18,129 nt of DNA from an uncultured Collinsella sp. (lineage in GTDB: Bacteria > Actinomycetota > Coriobacteriia > Coriobacteriales > Coriobacteriaceae), in contig UQKM01000033.1 of assembly GCA_900541685.1 (NCBI GenBank), positions 1-18,129 on the forward strand. The letters run 5' to 3'. Positions 1 to 7,700 of this stretch are shown piece by piece (position 1 is the stretch's first letter; each line of letters begins with the position of its first letter). The translations under genes were made by a program, and so were the position numbers. Under the pieces are notes generated by a model. That model did no database searches and was not told where the DNA came from. It saw nothing but the letters and a program-made list of their open reading frames with translations.

Positions 1-108
1 TAAACAAATAATGCTACCTTTTGCAGTTTTTCATATAATTCTGCTGTATTTGCAGCTATACTCTTTTTTGTCGTGTAGGAATTACGTAGACAAAAAGGAG
101 GTTATGTG
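1..108 (+). promoter_or_regulatory. leader and promoter region of the PTS operon
   Basis: AT-rich stretch before the first PTS gene. TATAAT (34-39) and TATACT (57-62) are possible -10 boxes, but neither has a convincing -35 at 17 bp. TTTGCAG occurs twice (20-26 and 49-55), and CTGC/GCAG (41-44, 52-55) forms a small inverted repeat. I see no clear sigma-54 -24/-12 element of the kind that drives some mannose PTS operons. The AAGGAGG Shine-Dalgarno at 95-101 decides the start at 109. Confidence 0.3.
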
Positions 109-1098
109 ATGGTAAGTATTGTTCTTGCTAGCCATGGTGACTTGGCGGCTGGAATCAAGCAGACGGGCTCGATGGTCTTTGGCGATCAGCCGTCTGTAGC
201 CGTGGTCTCGCTCGAGCCGAGCATGGGCCCCGACGACTTCCGCGCCAAGGTCGAGGAGGCAATCGCTTCCTTCGAGGACCAGGAGCAGGTGCTCTTCCTC
301 GTTGATCTGTGGGGCGGCACGCCCTTCAACCAGATCAGCGGTCTCATCGAGGGCCACGATTCCTGGGCTATCGTCACCGGTGTCAACCTGCCTATGCTCA
401 TCGAGGCATATTCGCAGCGCTTTGACGCAAAGAACACTGCACATGCGATCGCAAAACATCTCGTGACCGAGGCTAAGGCTGGCGTGCGCGTCAAGCCCGA
501 GTCTCTGGAGCCCGAGGAGAAGAAGCCGGCTGCGGCCGCCGCTGCTCCTGCGGGTGCCATTCCTCCGGGAACGGTGATCGGCGACGGGCACATCAAGATC
601 GCCCACGTCCGTATCGACACGCGTCTGCTGCATGGTCAGGTGGCCACCACGTGGACCAAGCAGATCAACCCCAACCGCATCATCGTGGTCTCCGACGGCG
701 TCGCTCACGACGAGCTCCGCAAGACCATGATCGAGCAGGCTGCCCCTCCGGGAGTCCACGCCAACGTCGTGCCCATCAAGAAGATGGCCGAGGTCGTCAA
801 GGACACGCGCTTTGGTGACACCAAGGCGATGCTGCTGTTCGAGAACCCGCAGGATCTGCTCAAGGCCATCGAGGCCGGCGTCGACATCAAGGAAGCCAAC
901 ATTGGTTCTATGGCCCACTCCAAGGGCAAGGTCGTCGTCACCAACGCCGTCGCTATGGGCGATGACGACGTCAAGACTCTCGAGGCCCTCAAGGCCAAGG
1001 GCGTCAAGTTCGAGGTCCGCAAGGTTCCTTCGGATTCCTCCGAGGATCTCGACGCCATGTTGAAGAAAGCTAAGGCCGAACTGGCCGCTCAAGCATAG
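109..1098 (+). CDS. manX: PTS mannose/fructose/sorbose-family EIIAB component
   Basis: Cytoplasmic fused EIIA-EIIB of the mannose PTS family, which passes phosphate from HPr through two histidines to sugar entering through EIICD. The 329-aa product starts with the EIIA signature VLASHGDLA, with His9 as the phospho-acceptor and a DLWGGTPFN loop near residue 65. An Ala/Pro linker (about 135-155) leads to EIIB, whose RIDTRLLHGQV motif holds the second phospho-histidine (His175). ATG at 109 is preferred to GTG at 106 because AAGGAGG ends 7 nt upstream. It is first in an operon, 18 nt before the EIIC gene. Length and domain order match ManX/ManL proteins. Sugar specificity cannot be read from the sequence; mannose, glucose, fructose and amino sugars are all possible. 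Confidence 0.93.
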   Translation: MVSIVLASHGDLAAGIKQTGSMVFGDQPSVAVVSLEPSMGPDDFRAKVEEAIASFEDQEQVLFLVDLWGGTPFNQISGLIEGHDSWAIVTGVNLPMLIEAYSQRFDAKNTAHAIAKHLVTEAKAGVRVKPESLEPEEKKPAAAAAAPAGAIPPGTVIGDGHIKIAHVRIDTRLLHGQVATTWTKQINPNRIIVVSDGVAHDELRKTMIEQAAPPGVHANVVPIKKMAEVVKDTRFGDTKAMLLFENPQDLLKAIEAGVDIKEANIGSMAHSKGKVVVTNAVAMGDDDVKTLEALKAKGVKFEVRKVPSDSSEDLDAMLKKAKAELAAQA

Positions 1099-1116
1099 TA
1101 AAGGAGGGTCCGATAC

Positions 1117-1935
1117 ATGTCTGCAATCACTATTCTGCTTGTTGCGATTGTCGCGTTGCTTGCCGGTATGGAAGGCATTCTGGATGAGTTCCAGTTCCAT
1201 CAGCCGCTCGTGGCATGCACGCTTATCGGTCTCGTAACCGGTCACCTTCAGGAGGGCATCCTCCTGGGCGGTTCGCTCCAGATGATGGCCCTTGGCTGGG
1301 CTAACGTCGGCGCCGCCGTCGCGCCTGACGCCGCTTTGGCCTCGGTCGCCTCTTCGATCATCATGGTGCTCGCCCTCAACGGTGGCGCCACCGATTCGGC
1401 CAAGGCCGTTACCGCCGCTATCGCCGTCGCCGTCCCGCTGTCGGTCGCTGGTCTGTTCCTGACCATGATCTGCCGTACCCTGGCTACCGCTATCGCTCAC
1501 GCCATGGACGGTTGCGCCGAGAAGGGCGACTTCGCCGGCATCGAGCGCTGGCAGTACGCTGCTATCCTCATGCAGGGCCTTCGTATCGCCATCCCGGCAG
1601 TACTTCTGTGCATCATCCCGGCCGAGGCTGTTACCAACGCGCTTAACGCTATGCCCGACTGGCTGTCCGGCGGCATGGCTGTCGGCGGCGGCATGGTCGC
1701 TTCTGTCGGTTACGCCATGGTCATCAACATGATGGCCACCAAGGAGACCTGGCCGTTCTTCATCCTCGGCTTTGTCCTTGCTGCCATCCCTCAGCTCACG
1801 CTGATCGCCCTTGGCCTCATCGGCATCTCCCTTGCCCTCATCTACCTTGGCCTTAAGGATCTGGCCAAGCAGGGTGGCGGCATGGGCGGTGGCTCCGGCG
1901 ACCCGCTCGGCGACATTCTGAACGATTACGAGTAG
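1117..1935 (+). CDS. manY: PTS mannose-family EIIC component (membrane channel)
   Basis: Integral membrane component that, with EIID, forms the sugar channel. The 272-aa product is mostly hydrophobic: a first segment at residues 1-20, then family features such as GILLGGSLQMMALGW (about 48-62) and GGGMVASVGYAMVINMM (about 190-206). The short hydrophilic, Gly-rich tail GGGMGGGSGDPLG is usual for the family. Shine-Dalgarno AAGGAGGG (1101-1108) lies 8 nt before the ATG. The gene is followed after 16 nt by EIID, so the three components are probably translated from one mRNA. Usual ManY/ManM length. The substrate is not determinable. Confidence 0.93.
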   Translation: MSAITILLVAIVALLAGMEGILDEFQFHQPLVACTLIGLVTGHLQEGILLGGSLQMMALGWANVGAAVAPDAALASVASSIIMVLALNGGATDSAKAVTAAIAVAVPLSVAGLFLTMICRTLATAIAHAMDGCAEKGDFAGIERWQYAAILMQGLRIAIPAVLLCIIPAEAVTNALNAMPDWLSGGMAVGGGMVASVGYAMVINMMATKETWPFFILGFVLAAIPQLTLIALGLIGISLALIYLGLKDLAKQGGGMGGGSGDPLGDILNDYE

Positions 1936-1951
1936 GAGGGGAGTGATACAT

Positions 1952-2872
1952 ATGGCAGAGAACAAGATTCAGCTCACCAAGGCTGACCGCAAGAAGGTTT
2001 GCTTCCGTCATCAGTTCCTTCAGGGCTCGTGGAACTACGAGCGTATGCAGAACGGCGGCTGGTGCTTCGCAATGATCCCTGCGATCAAGAAGCTCTACAC
2101 CAGCAAGGATGACCAGATTGCCGCTCTTAAGCGTCACCTGGAGTTCTATAACACCCACCCCTATGTTTCCGCCCCCGTCATTGGCGTTACCCTCGCTCTC
2201 GAGGAGGAGCGCGCCAACGGTGCTCCGATTGACGACGTCGCCATTCAGGGCGTCAAGGTCGGTATGATGGGCCCGCTCGCCGGCGTCGGCGACCCCGCCT
2301 TCTGGTTCACCCTTCGCCCGATTCTGGGCGCTCTGGGTGCCTCCCTGGCCCTGTCCGGCAGCATTGCCGGTCCGCTGCTGTTCTTCTTCGCGTGGAACAT
2401 CATCCGTTACGCCTTCCTGTGGTACACGCAGGAGTTTGGCTACAAGGTCGGCTCCTCCATCGCCAAGGACCTCTCCGGCGGTCTGATGGGCAAGGTTACC
2501 GAGGGTGCTTCCATCCTGGGTATGTTCATCATCGGCGCCCTGGTCGAGCGCTGGGTGTCCATCTCCTTCACCCCGGTCGTCTCCAAGGTCACGCAGTCCG
2601 CTGGCGCCTATATCGACTGGGCCAACCTGCCCGCTGGTTCTGAGGGCATCAAGCAGGCACTGACGATGTACAGCTCTGTCGGTGCCAACGCACTCGACCC
2701 GGTGAAGGTCACCACGCTTCAGGCCAACCTCGATCAGCTCATCCCCGGCCTTGCCGCCGTGTGCCTGACCCTTCTGGTCTGCAAGCTCCTCAAGAAGAAG
2801 GTCAGCCCGATCGTCATCATCCTGGCTCTCTTCGCCGTCGGCATCATCGGTCGCGTCTGCGGCTTCATGTAA
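1952..2872 (+). CDS. manZ: PTS mannose-family EIID component
   Basis: Partner of EIIC in the membrane sugar channel. The 306-aa product opens with a hydrophilic region and the family signature FLQGSWNYERMQNGGW (about 23-38), then AIKKLY, VGMMGPLAGVGDPAFWF (about 105-121) and several hydrophobic segments to the C-terminus. An in-frame GTG at 1943 lies inside the Shine-Dalgarno tract, so ATG 1952, preceded by GGAGGGGAG, is the better start. It closes the EIIAB-EIIC-EIID unit; a terminator follows at 2930-2973, before the DUF956 gene. Confidence 0.93.
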   Translation: MAENKIQLTKADRKKVCFRHQFLQGSWNYERMQNGGWCFAMIPAIKKLYTSKDDQIAALKRHLEFYNTHPYVSAPVIGVTLALEEERANGAPIDDVAIQGVKVGMMGPLAGVGDPAFWFTLRPILGALGASLALSGSIAGPLLFFFAWNIIRYAFLWYTQEFGYKVGSSIAKDLSGGLMGKVTEGASILGMFIIGALVERWVSISFTPVVSKVTQSAGAYIDWANLPAGSEGIKQALTMYSSVGANALDPVKVTTLQANLDQLIPGLAAVCLTLLVCKLLKKKVSPIVIILALFAVGIIGRVCGFM

Positions 2873-2929
2873 GCACGCTTCGGTTTAAGACCGAGAGTTG
2901 CTAAGCAAGGGCTTTTGAGCCATTGAAAC

Positions 2930-2973
2930 GGACCGCACCCGGTGGGTACACTGGATGCGGTCCGATTGTTTTT
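2930..2973 (+). terminator. Rho-independent terminator after EIID
   Basis: Perfect 8-bp arms GGACCGCA (2930-2937) and TGCGGTCC (2956-2963), then GATTGTTTTTATT. It separates the three PTS genes from the DUF956 gene. It may be leaky, since the next start has its own Shine-Dalgarno 20-30 nt downstream and no obvious promoter lies between. Confidence 0.75.
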
Positions 2974-2992
2974 ATTGGAGGGCGAGGCGCGT

Positions 2993-3391
2993 ATGGCGCA
3001 ATCTCAGAACAGCACGGTCGATCTGGCAACGCCGGCAACCTGCCTGATGGGGCTTACCAGTCACGGTAACGTGATGGTGGGCAACAAGGCGTTTGAGTAC
3101 TATAACGAGCGCAATCCCGAGGATTATATTCAAATCCCGTGGGACGAGGTCGACTATATTGCCGCCGAGGTTTTGCGCGGCACCAAGAAGATCACGCGTT
3201 TTGCCATCTTTACCAAGGACAACGGCCACTTTACGTTTTCGACGCGTGATGACAAAGAGACGCTTCGCGCGGTCCGCAAGTACGTTGACGAGGACAAGCT
3301 CGTGCGCTCGCCTGACTTTATCGATGTAACAACCAAGGGTGCCAAGAGCATCCCCTCCCTCATCAAAGGCCTCTTCCACAAAGGCGACTAG
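2993..3391 (+). CDS. manO: DUF956 family protein (ManO-type, PTS-associated)
   Basis: Small cytoplasmic protein (132 aa) of the DUF956 family, which is found almost only beside mannose-family PTS operons; a modulating role on the PTS or its expression is often assumed. Visible family features are the TCLMGLTSHGNVMVGNKAFEYYN start, IQIPWDEVDYIAAEV in the middle and a basic C-terminus. The reading frame stays open to 2942, but ATG 2993 fits family length and has GGAGGG 10 nt upstream. It sits just after a terminator, so it is probably expressed by read-through of the PTS transcript at a lower level. The family name is secure; the function is not. Confidence 0.85.
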   Translation: MAQSQNSTVDLATPATCLMGLTSHGNVMVGNKAFEYYNERNPEDYIQIPWDEVDYIAAEVLRGTKKITRFAIFTKDNGHFTFSTRDDKETLRAVRKYVDEDKLVRSPDFIDVTTKGAKSIPSLIKGLFHKGD

Positions 3392-3399
3392 CTCCTCAT

Positions 3400-3468
3400 A
3401 AGTTGCGGTGAAATAGTTCCTAAATTCGACTTTAGATGCGTCTGGCAGGAACTATTCCACCGCAACTT
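3400..3468 (+). terminator. very long inverted repeat after DUF956
   Basis: Two 22-nt arms (3400-3421 and 3447-3468) pair at 21 of 22 positions around a 25-nt loop, starting 8 nt after the DUF956 stop. TTCGTTTT follows. It can end transcription, but the stem is much longer than a usual terminator, so it could also be a palindromic repeat or an mRNA 3'-stabilizing structure. Confidence 0.6.
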
Positions 3469-3469
3469 C

Positions 3470-3798
3470 GTTTTGATCCGTCGCTTAGAAGCTGCGTTTT
3501 GGCCTTTTCCCTCAGACTGGGATGATGCTTCCCGTTGGGCTCGATTGGGAAAATCCATCCCAGTCTAAGCACCGATTCCGGGATGCAGTTTCCGGAACGC
3601 GCACGTCTGGGAAACCATATCCCGTTTCGAGCGGAAATTCCGGGCCTCAGCTTCCCAGAGAGGCTCCATTGGGAAAGCCTGGACCAGAATTCACCTGGAT
3701 AGTGGGACGTGCTTTCCGGAAGGCTATTCCGTCGCAACTTCGAAGAGCTGCTATGCACCGTATGGCTGCGACATAAATCTGCTACACTAATACAACAT
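3470..3798. other. hairpin-dense intergenic region before tRNA-Arg
   Basis: No convincing gene. The region is packed with short inverted repeats built on TCCC/GGGA words: AGACTGGGATG (3514-3524) with CATCCCAGTCT (3556-3566), TTCCC with GGGAA nested between them, TTCCGG with TCCGGAA near 3574-3598, and TTCCCAG with GGGAA near 3652-3675. Reading frames here on both strands have low-complexity products and no Shine-Dalgarno site. It resembles a clustered interspersed palindromic repeat rather than coding DNA. Confidence 0.5.
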
Positions 3799-3874
3799 GC
3801 CTCCGTAGCTCAGGGGATAGAGCACCGCTCTCCTAAAGCGGGTGTCGACGGTTCGAATCCGCCCGGGGGCACCA
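3799..3874 (+). tRNA. tRNA-Arg (anticodon CCT)
   Basis: A complete cloverleaf can be drawn. Acceptor GCCTCCG pairs with CGGGGGC with one G-U pair, D stem GCTC/GAGC, anticodon stem CCGCT/AGCGG around loop CTCCTAA (anticodon CCT, reading AGG), T arm with GTTCGAATC, then discriminator A and an encoded CCA. It is the integration site of the element that follows: the segment from the anticodon loop to just past CCA is repeated at 17464-17512. Its base at 3845 is T where the right junction has C. Confidence 0.95.
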
Positions 3875-3877
3875 GAA
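3829..3877 (+). repeat. attL: left attachment site in tRNA-Arg
   Basis: The 49 bp from the anticodon loop to 3 nt beyond CCA match 17464-17512 with one difference (T3845 versus C17480). A tyrosine-recombinase element in a tRNA 3' half leaves exactly this pattern, with the integrase gene next to the far copy. Confidence 0.93.
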
Positions 3878-3924
3878 AAATCGCAGGTCAGGAGTTAATT
3901 TTGCTTCTGACCTGTTCTGGTTTT
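3871..3924 (+). terminator. terminator after tRNA-Arg, supplied by the element
   Basis: ACCAGAA (3871-3877) pairs with TTCTGGT (3915-3921), and inside it CAGGTCAG (3884-3891) pairs perfectly with CTGACCTG (3907-3914). TTTT follows. The outer stem uses the tRNA CCA end itself. The same outer stem with a different inner stem occurs beyond attR. Confidence 0.7.
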
Positions 3925-3955
3925 AGGGTTAAGAACTGCTTTTGTTTGTAAATCT

Positions 3956-3997
3956 GGTAAGTAAATAATTTAACTTACCGAGTTTTCCACTGAAAAC
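3956..3997. repeat. two adjacent palindromes at the element's left end
   Basis: GGTAAGT (3956-3962) pairs with ACTTACC (3973-3979), and 2 nt further GTTTTC (3982-3987) pairs with GAAAAC (3992-3997). They sit between the tRNA terminator and the CCATTTTG repeats, where integrase, excisionase or repressor sites are expected. Function is not shown. Confidence 0.4.
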
Positions 3998-4003
3998 AGG
4001 AAA

Positions 4004-4170
4004 TCACCATTTTGGGGATAAAAAGTTTTCAACAGCCGTTAGTCGGTTCCATTTTGGTGAAGCGCTTCCTCAATTTGGGTAAAAAAATTCACCATTTTGA
4101 TGATTCGGCTGCTTTGAGTTTTTGATAAAAACGCCTGTTCAGAAGCTTGCGCAATACCCATTTTGGTGAA
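4004..4170. repeat. four copies of a CCATTTTGGTGAA-type motif
   Basis: The core CCATTTTG occurs at 4004-4015 (TCACCATTTTGG), 4049-4061 (CCATTTTGGTGAA), 4088-4099 (TTCACCATTTTG) and 4158-4170 (CCATTTTGGTGAA). Copies extend either to the left (TCACC) or the right (GGTGAA), as if cut from one palindrome, TTCACC-ATTTT-GGTGAA. About 200 bp inside attL is the usual place for arm-type integrase sites. Iteron-like or repressor sites are alternatives. No copy is visible near attR. Confidence 0.55.
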
Positions 4171-4198
4171 ACCAATTAATAGAGAAATATACTATAAA

Positions 4199-4380
4199 GA
4201 TATAGGGACGGCGATGCCGTCCTCTTCGCTCGCGAAGCTCGCTGCGCGGCCACGTACCGTGTCCTTGCCGCCGACTAAGCCGTCGATAAAGATAGGGACA
4301 GCGATGCTGTCCCCCTTCGCTCGCGAAGCTCGCTGCGCGGCCACGTACCGTGTCCTTGCCGCCGGCTACGCCGCCGATTT
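4199..4380. repeat. 90-bp tandem repeat, two units, hairpin with compensatory changes
   Basis: Two units of 90-91 bp (about 4199-4289 and 4290-4380) are nearly identical. Each begins with a hairpin: GGACGGC-gat-GCCGTCC (4206-4222) in unit 1 and GGGACAGC-gat-GCTGTCCC (4295-4313) in unit 2. Stem bases differ on both sides so that pairing is kept. Each unit continues with the palindrome TTCGCTCGCGAA, a GCTCGCTGCGCGG segment, and CACGTACCGTGTCC, where ACG and CGT pair. No gene is supported here. Confidence 0.7.
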
Positions 4381-4410
4381 ATTCGCTCACTTCGTTCGCT
4401 GATTGATGGA

Positions 4411-4659
4411 CTAATCCGATTTATCGCTGACACCAGTCATAAGTGCAGCAATTGATATGTTGAATCCATTGGCAATTTTAGAGAGGTTAGAAAGACTGAC
4501 ATTTCTTCGTCCGACTTCAATGCTCGCGTAGTAGGAACGATCCATCTCAATCAAATTGGCGAACTGCTCCTGGCTGTACCCGAGTCCAGCGCGGAGCTCT
4601 TTGCATCTCATGCCGAATGATTTCTGAAGCGTCTTCGTATCCATGACAAAAAGAGTCAT
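4411..4659 (-). CDS. XRE-family helix-turn-helix repressor
   Basis: Small cytoplasmic DNA-binding protein of 77-82 aa, almost entirely one Cro/C1-type helix-turn-helix: CKELRAGLGYSQEQFANLIEMDRSYYASIEVGRR shows the family's SQExxA helix, the recognition helix and the I-E-x-G-x-R end (split here only by spacing). ATG at 4659 and an in-frame ATG at 4644 are both possible. Neither has a clear Shine-Dalgarno, and the 4644 start gives the more usual N-terminus. It faces away from the wall-protein gene, and the region between carries a perfect 12-bp inverted repeat, so it likely represses itself and perhaps the divergent gene. In elements of this type such proteins usually control maintenance or transfer genes. 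Confidence 0.88.
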   Translation of the reverse strand: MTLFVMDTKTLQKSFGMRCKELRAGLGYSQEQFANLIEMDRSYYASIEVGRRNVSLSNLSKIANGFNISIAALMTGVSDKSD

Positions 4660-4700
4660 GGATTGTTGTATTTATGCCAACGGACTATATACAACAATCC
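4641..4700. promoter_or_regulatory. operator/promoter region with two inverted repeats
   Basis: GGATTGTTGTAT (4660-4671) and ATACAACAATCC (4689-4700) form a perfect 12-bp inverted repeat with a 17-nt spacer. CCATGAC (4641-4647) and GTCATGG (4655-4661) form a second one that contains both possible repressor starts. On the plus strand TTGTTG (4663-4668) and TATATA (4686-4691) are 17 bp apart and could be the promoter of the wall-protein gene lying inside the operator. Autoregulation is inferred. Confidence 0.55.
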
Positions 4701-4783
4701 CTGTTAAGGCGCATAATTACCTTTATTGGAAAGAGTTCTGATGCCCAGTCGGATAGGGCACGGAAAAGGAATGGAACAGCACA

Positions 4784-7700
4784 ATGACTCAGGGAAAGCA
4801 TTTCGCTGCCGGTGGCGATCACTTCGCCGCACTGCCAAGCAAAAAGATTCACACTCCGAAGGGGATCGCGCGTCTGACCGTCACCGCGGCGACCATGGCC
4901 GCCATGACCGGATCGAGCCTCATCTCACCGTTCACGGCATTCGCCCAGACCGGTGACGGGGGCACGCAGCACCCCGCCGTGATGTCGCCGATCGCCGCCC
5001 ACGCCGGCGCGGCATCCGGTGCCGGCGCGAAATCCGCCGCACAGACCATCGCGGACCTGCAGAAGGCAGTCGACGAGGCGAAGGCGAAGGAGGACGCCGC
5101 CAAGGCATCCTACGATGAGGTCGCCGGCCCCTACAACGAGGCGGCTTCCGCCCGCGACCAGGCCAAGGCATCCTACGATTCTGCAGTCAACGCCGGTACG
5201 GCAGCCGACCGTGCGGCAATGGACGAGTACGCCCGTCAGGTCGCGGAGGGCAAGGACGCCGCCGATGCCGCCGGCAAGCACCTCGAGCAGGCGAAGGCGG
5301 GTCTCGCAGACGCCAAGGCAGATGCATCCGAGAAGGACGAAGCGTACCAGTCCGCCATCAAGGCGGCCCAGAATGCCAAGGATGCCCTCGATAAAGCCAA
5401 GGCAGATGCCGTAAGCGCCACCCCGGAGGCAATCAGTGCCGCCGAGCAGGCCGTGCGTGACGCCCAGGCTGCCGTGGACAGGGCACAGGCCGAACTTAAC
5501 AACGCCAACACGACGCTTGCCGATGCTCAGTCCAAGCTGGTTGCGGCCCAGTCTGCAAAGGATGCCGCCGATTCTGTCCTCGCTGCAGCCAAGCAGAACA
5601 AGGACGCGGCGGATGCGAAGGCCGCAGCCGCCAGCGCCGCCTACGAGAAGGCGAAAGCCGACCTCGCTGCAGCGGAGGCAGGTGCCAGCGGTCCGGAGTA
5701 CGATGCGGCAAAACAGAAGGTCGCGGACGCAGAGGCAGCCCTCGCCGCCGCACGAGCGGCACAGTCCCAGTGCGAGTCCGAGCTCGAGCAGGCACAGTCC
5801 GCTGCGGCAACGGCACAGGCCGATCTGAATGATGCCCAGGCGTCCCTCTCCGTAAAGCAGCAGGCCGCGGCCGATGCCGAATCCGGTGTGAACGCCGCCC
5901 AGTCCGCACTCGATGCCGCGAACGCCGACCTCGATGCCGCCAAGCAGGCGAACGTCGACGCCATCTCCAAGCTGGATGCCGCGAAGCAGGCTGTCAAGGA
6001 CGCTGAGTCCGCCAAGGCGGCCGCCGACGTAGAGCTCGCGAACGCCAAGGCGGCGAAGGATACCGCAGACGCTGCCGTGACCGCCGCCCAGCAGAAGGTC
6101 GACGAGGCACGGGCGAAACTCGATTCCGCCGACGCGCAGCTCAAGCAGGGAGCCATCGGCTTCTTCCGTGCCATGGGTGCCGATGACGCAGTCAACATCA
6201 TCCTGAACGCCAAATATGCCGGAAAGACCGAAGTCGGCAACTCCAAGGACGCCACGTCCCTTGATAACATGCTCAATGCGATCAGGTGGATGAAGTCCGT
6301 CAACGACTACCGCAAGTCGGTCGGCCTGTCCGAGCTCCATGTCACCTACAAGCTCATCGCCGGTGCCATTGCGGATGCCAACTACAGCGACACCGTGCTC
6401 GATCATGCCCGTCAATATGATTTTGCCGAAAATCTGGCATGGAATTACGGAATCGATCCGAGTGGGCAGTGGATCGAGCAGGAGAAGGGCTTTTTCGACA
6501 AGGCAACGGAGGCCCTTTATGGAGTCACCGGTCTTGTCGGCAAGGATGCCTATGATTTCTATGCAAAGAACGGCGTCGCAATCAACCATTGGATTGCAGG
6601 CAACTGCCGCTGGGAGAACGGCAGCAGCGGCACCGTCGGCCATTACATGAACATCATCAATCCCGAACTCGCCGTTATGGGAATGGCAACCTGCACCAAG
6701 GGCACCATGTCCGGGCTTCAGACGCAGTGCTACACCGCAGAGATCTCCGGCTGGTCCGGCTCCGGTTGGAACATGAACCCCATCTCCGTCGACGAGTACG
6801 AGCAGAAGCTGATCTCCTATATCAACGGTCTCAAGAACGCCAAGAGCGCACTCGACGCAGCCAAGGCCGATCTCGCATCCAAGCAGCAGGCAGCCGCCGG
6901 CGCCGCCACAACCGTCCAGCAGAAGCAGGTCGCAGCGGATTCCGCACAGGCAGACGTCGATGCCGCGAAGCAGGACGTCACCGATGCCCAGCGTGCCGTC
7001 GATGCCGCAAAGGCCGATCTCGCCGCCAAGCAGCAGGGCGTCACGGATGCCCGAGCTGGGTTGGATGCGGCGAAATCGAGCCTCGATGCCGCCAACGCGG
7101 CAGTCGTTACGGCAAAGTCGACCGTCCAGCAGAAGCAGGTCGCCTTTGATGCCGCCAACGCAGCCGTAACGACCGCACAGTCTAAGTTGGATTCCGCCAA
7201 GGCGGACACCGCTGCTAAGCAGCAGGGCGTGGACGATGCGAACGCCGACCTCGCGAAGTTCTTCCAGGACGTCGCCGACGCCAAGAAGGCGGTCGATACC
7301 GCAAAGAGCGTCCATGACGCGGCGGCAGCCGATCAGGTCGAGAAAGCGACCGTCCTCGCCGCCGCCGAGCAAAAGGCGGACGCCACCGCACGCGCCCTCG
7401 CGGATGCCCAGCGTGCCGTCGATGCCGCAAAGACCGACACCGGCGTTGCCGCCGACAGGCTTACCGGCTCCCAGACCGATCTCGAGGACGCACAGTCGAA
7501 CCTCGACATCCTCACCGGTCTTGCCGCGAAGCTCGCAGAGGCACAGCAGCGCGAGCAGGATGCAGTAAGGGCCGTCAATGACACCAAGGTCGAACTCGAT
7601 GCCGCGAAGGCAGCCGCCGGCGCCGCCGAGTCCCTGGTCTCCGCCGCCGAACAGGCGAAGGCGCAGGCAGACGCCAAGCTGTCGAAGCTGAACTCCATCG

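Noticed and set aside
82..1965. 627-aa open frame on the minus strand over the PTS genes
   Set aside because: Opposite-strand shadow of EIIAB and EIIC, whose plus-strand motifs and Shine-Dalgarno sites are clear; the product is low-complexity and Asp/His/Gly-rich.
3432..3776. Overlapping open frames on both strands before tRNA-Arg
   Set aside because: They run through clustered palindromes, have no Shine-Dalgarno site and no family features.
4004..4380. CRISPR array from the repeated motifs near the left end
   Set aside because: The short motifs are irregularly spaced and in half-palindrome forms, the 90-bp repeat is tandem without spacers, and no cas gene is present.
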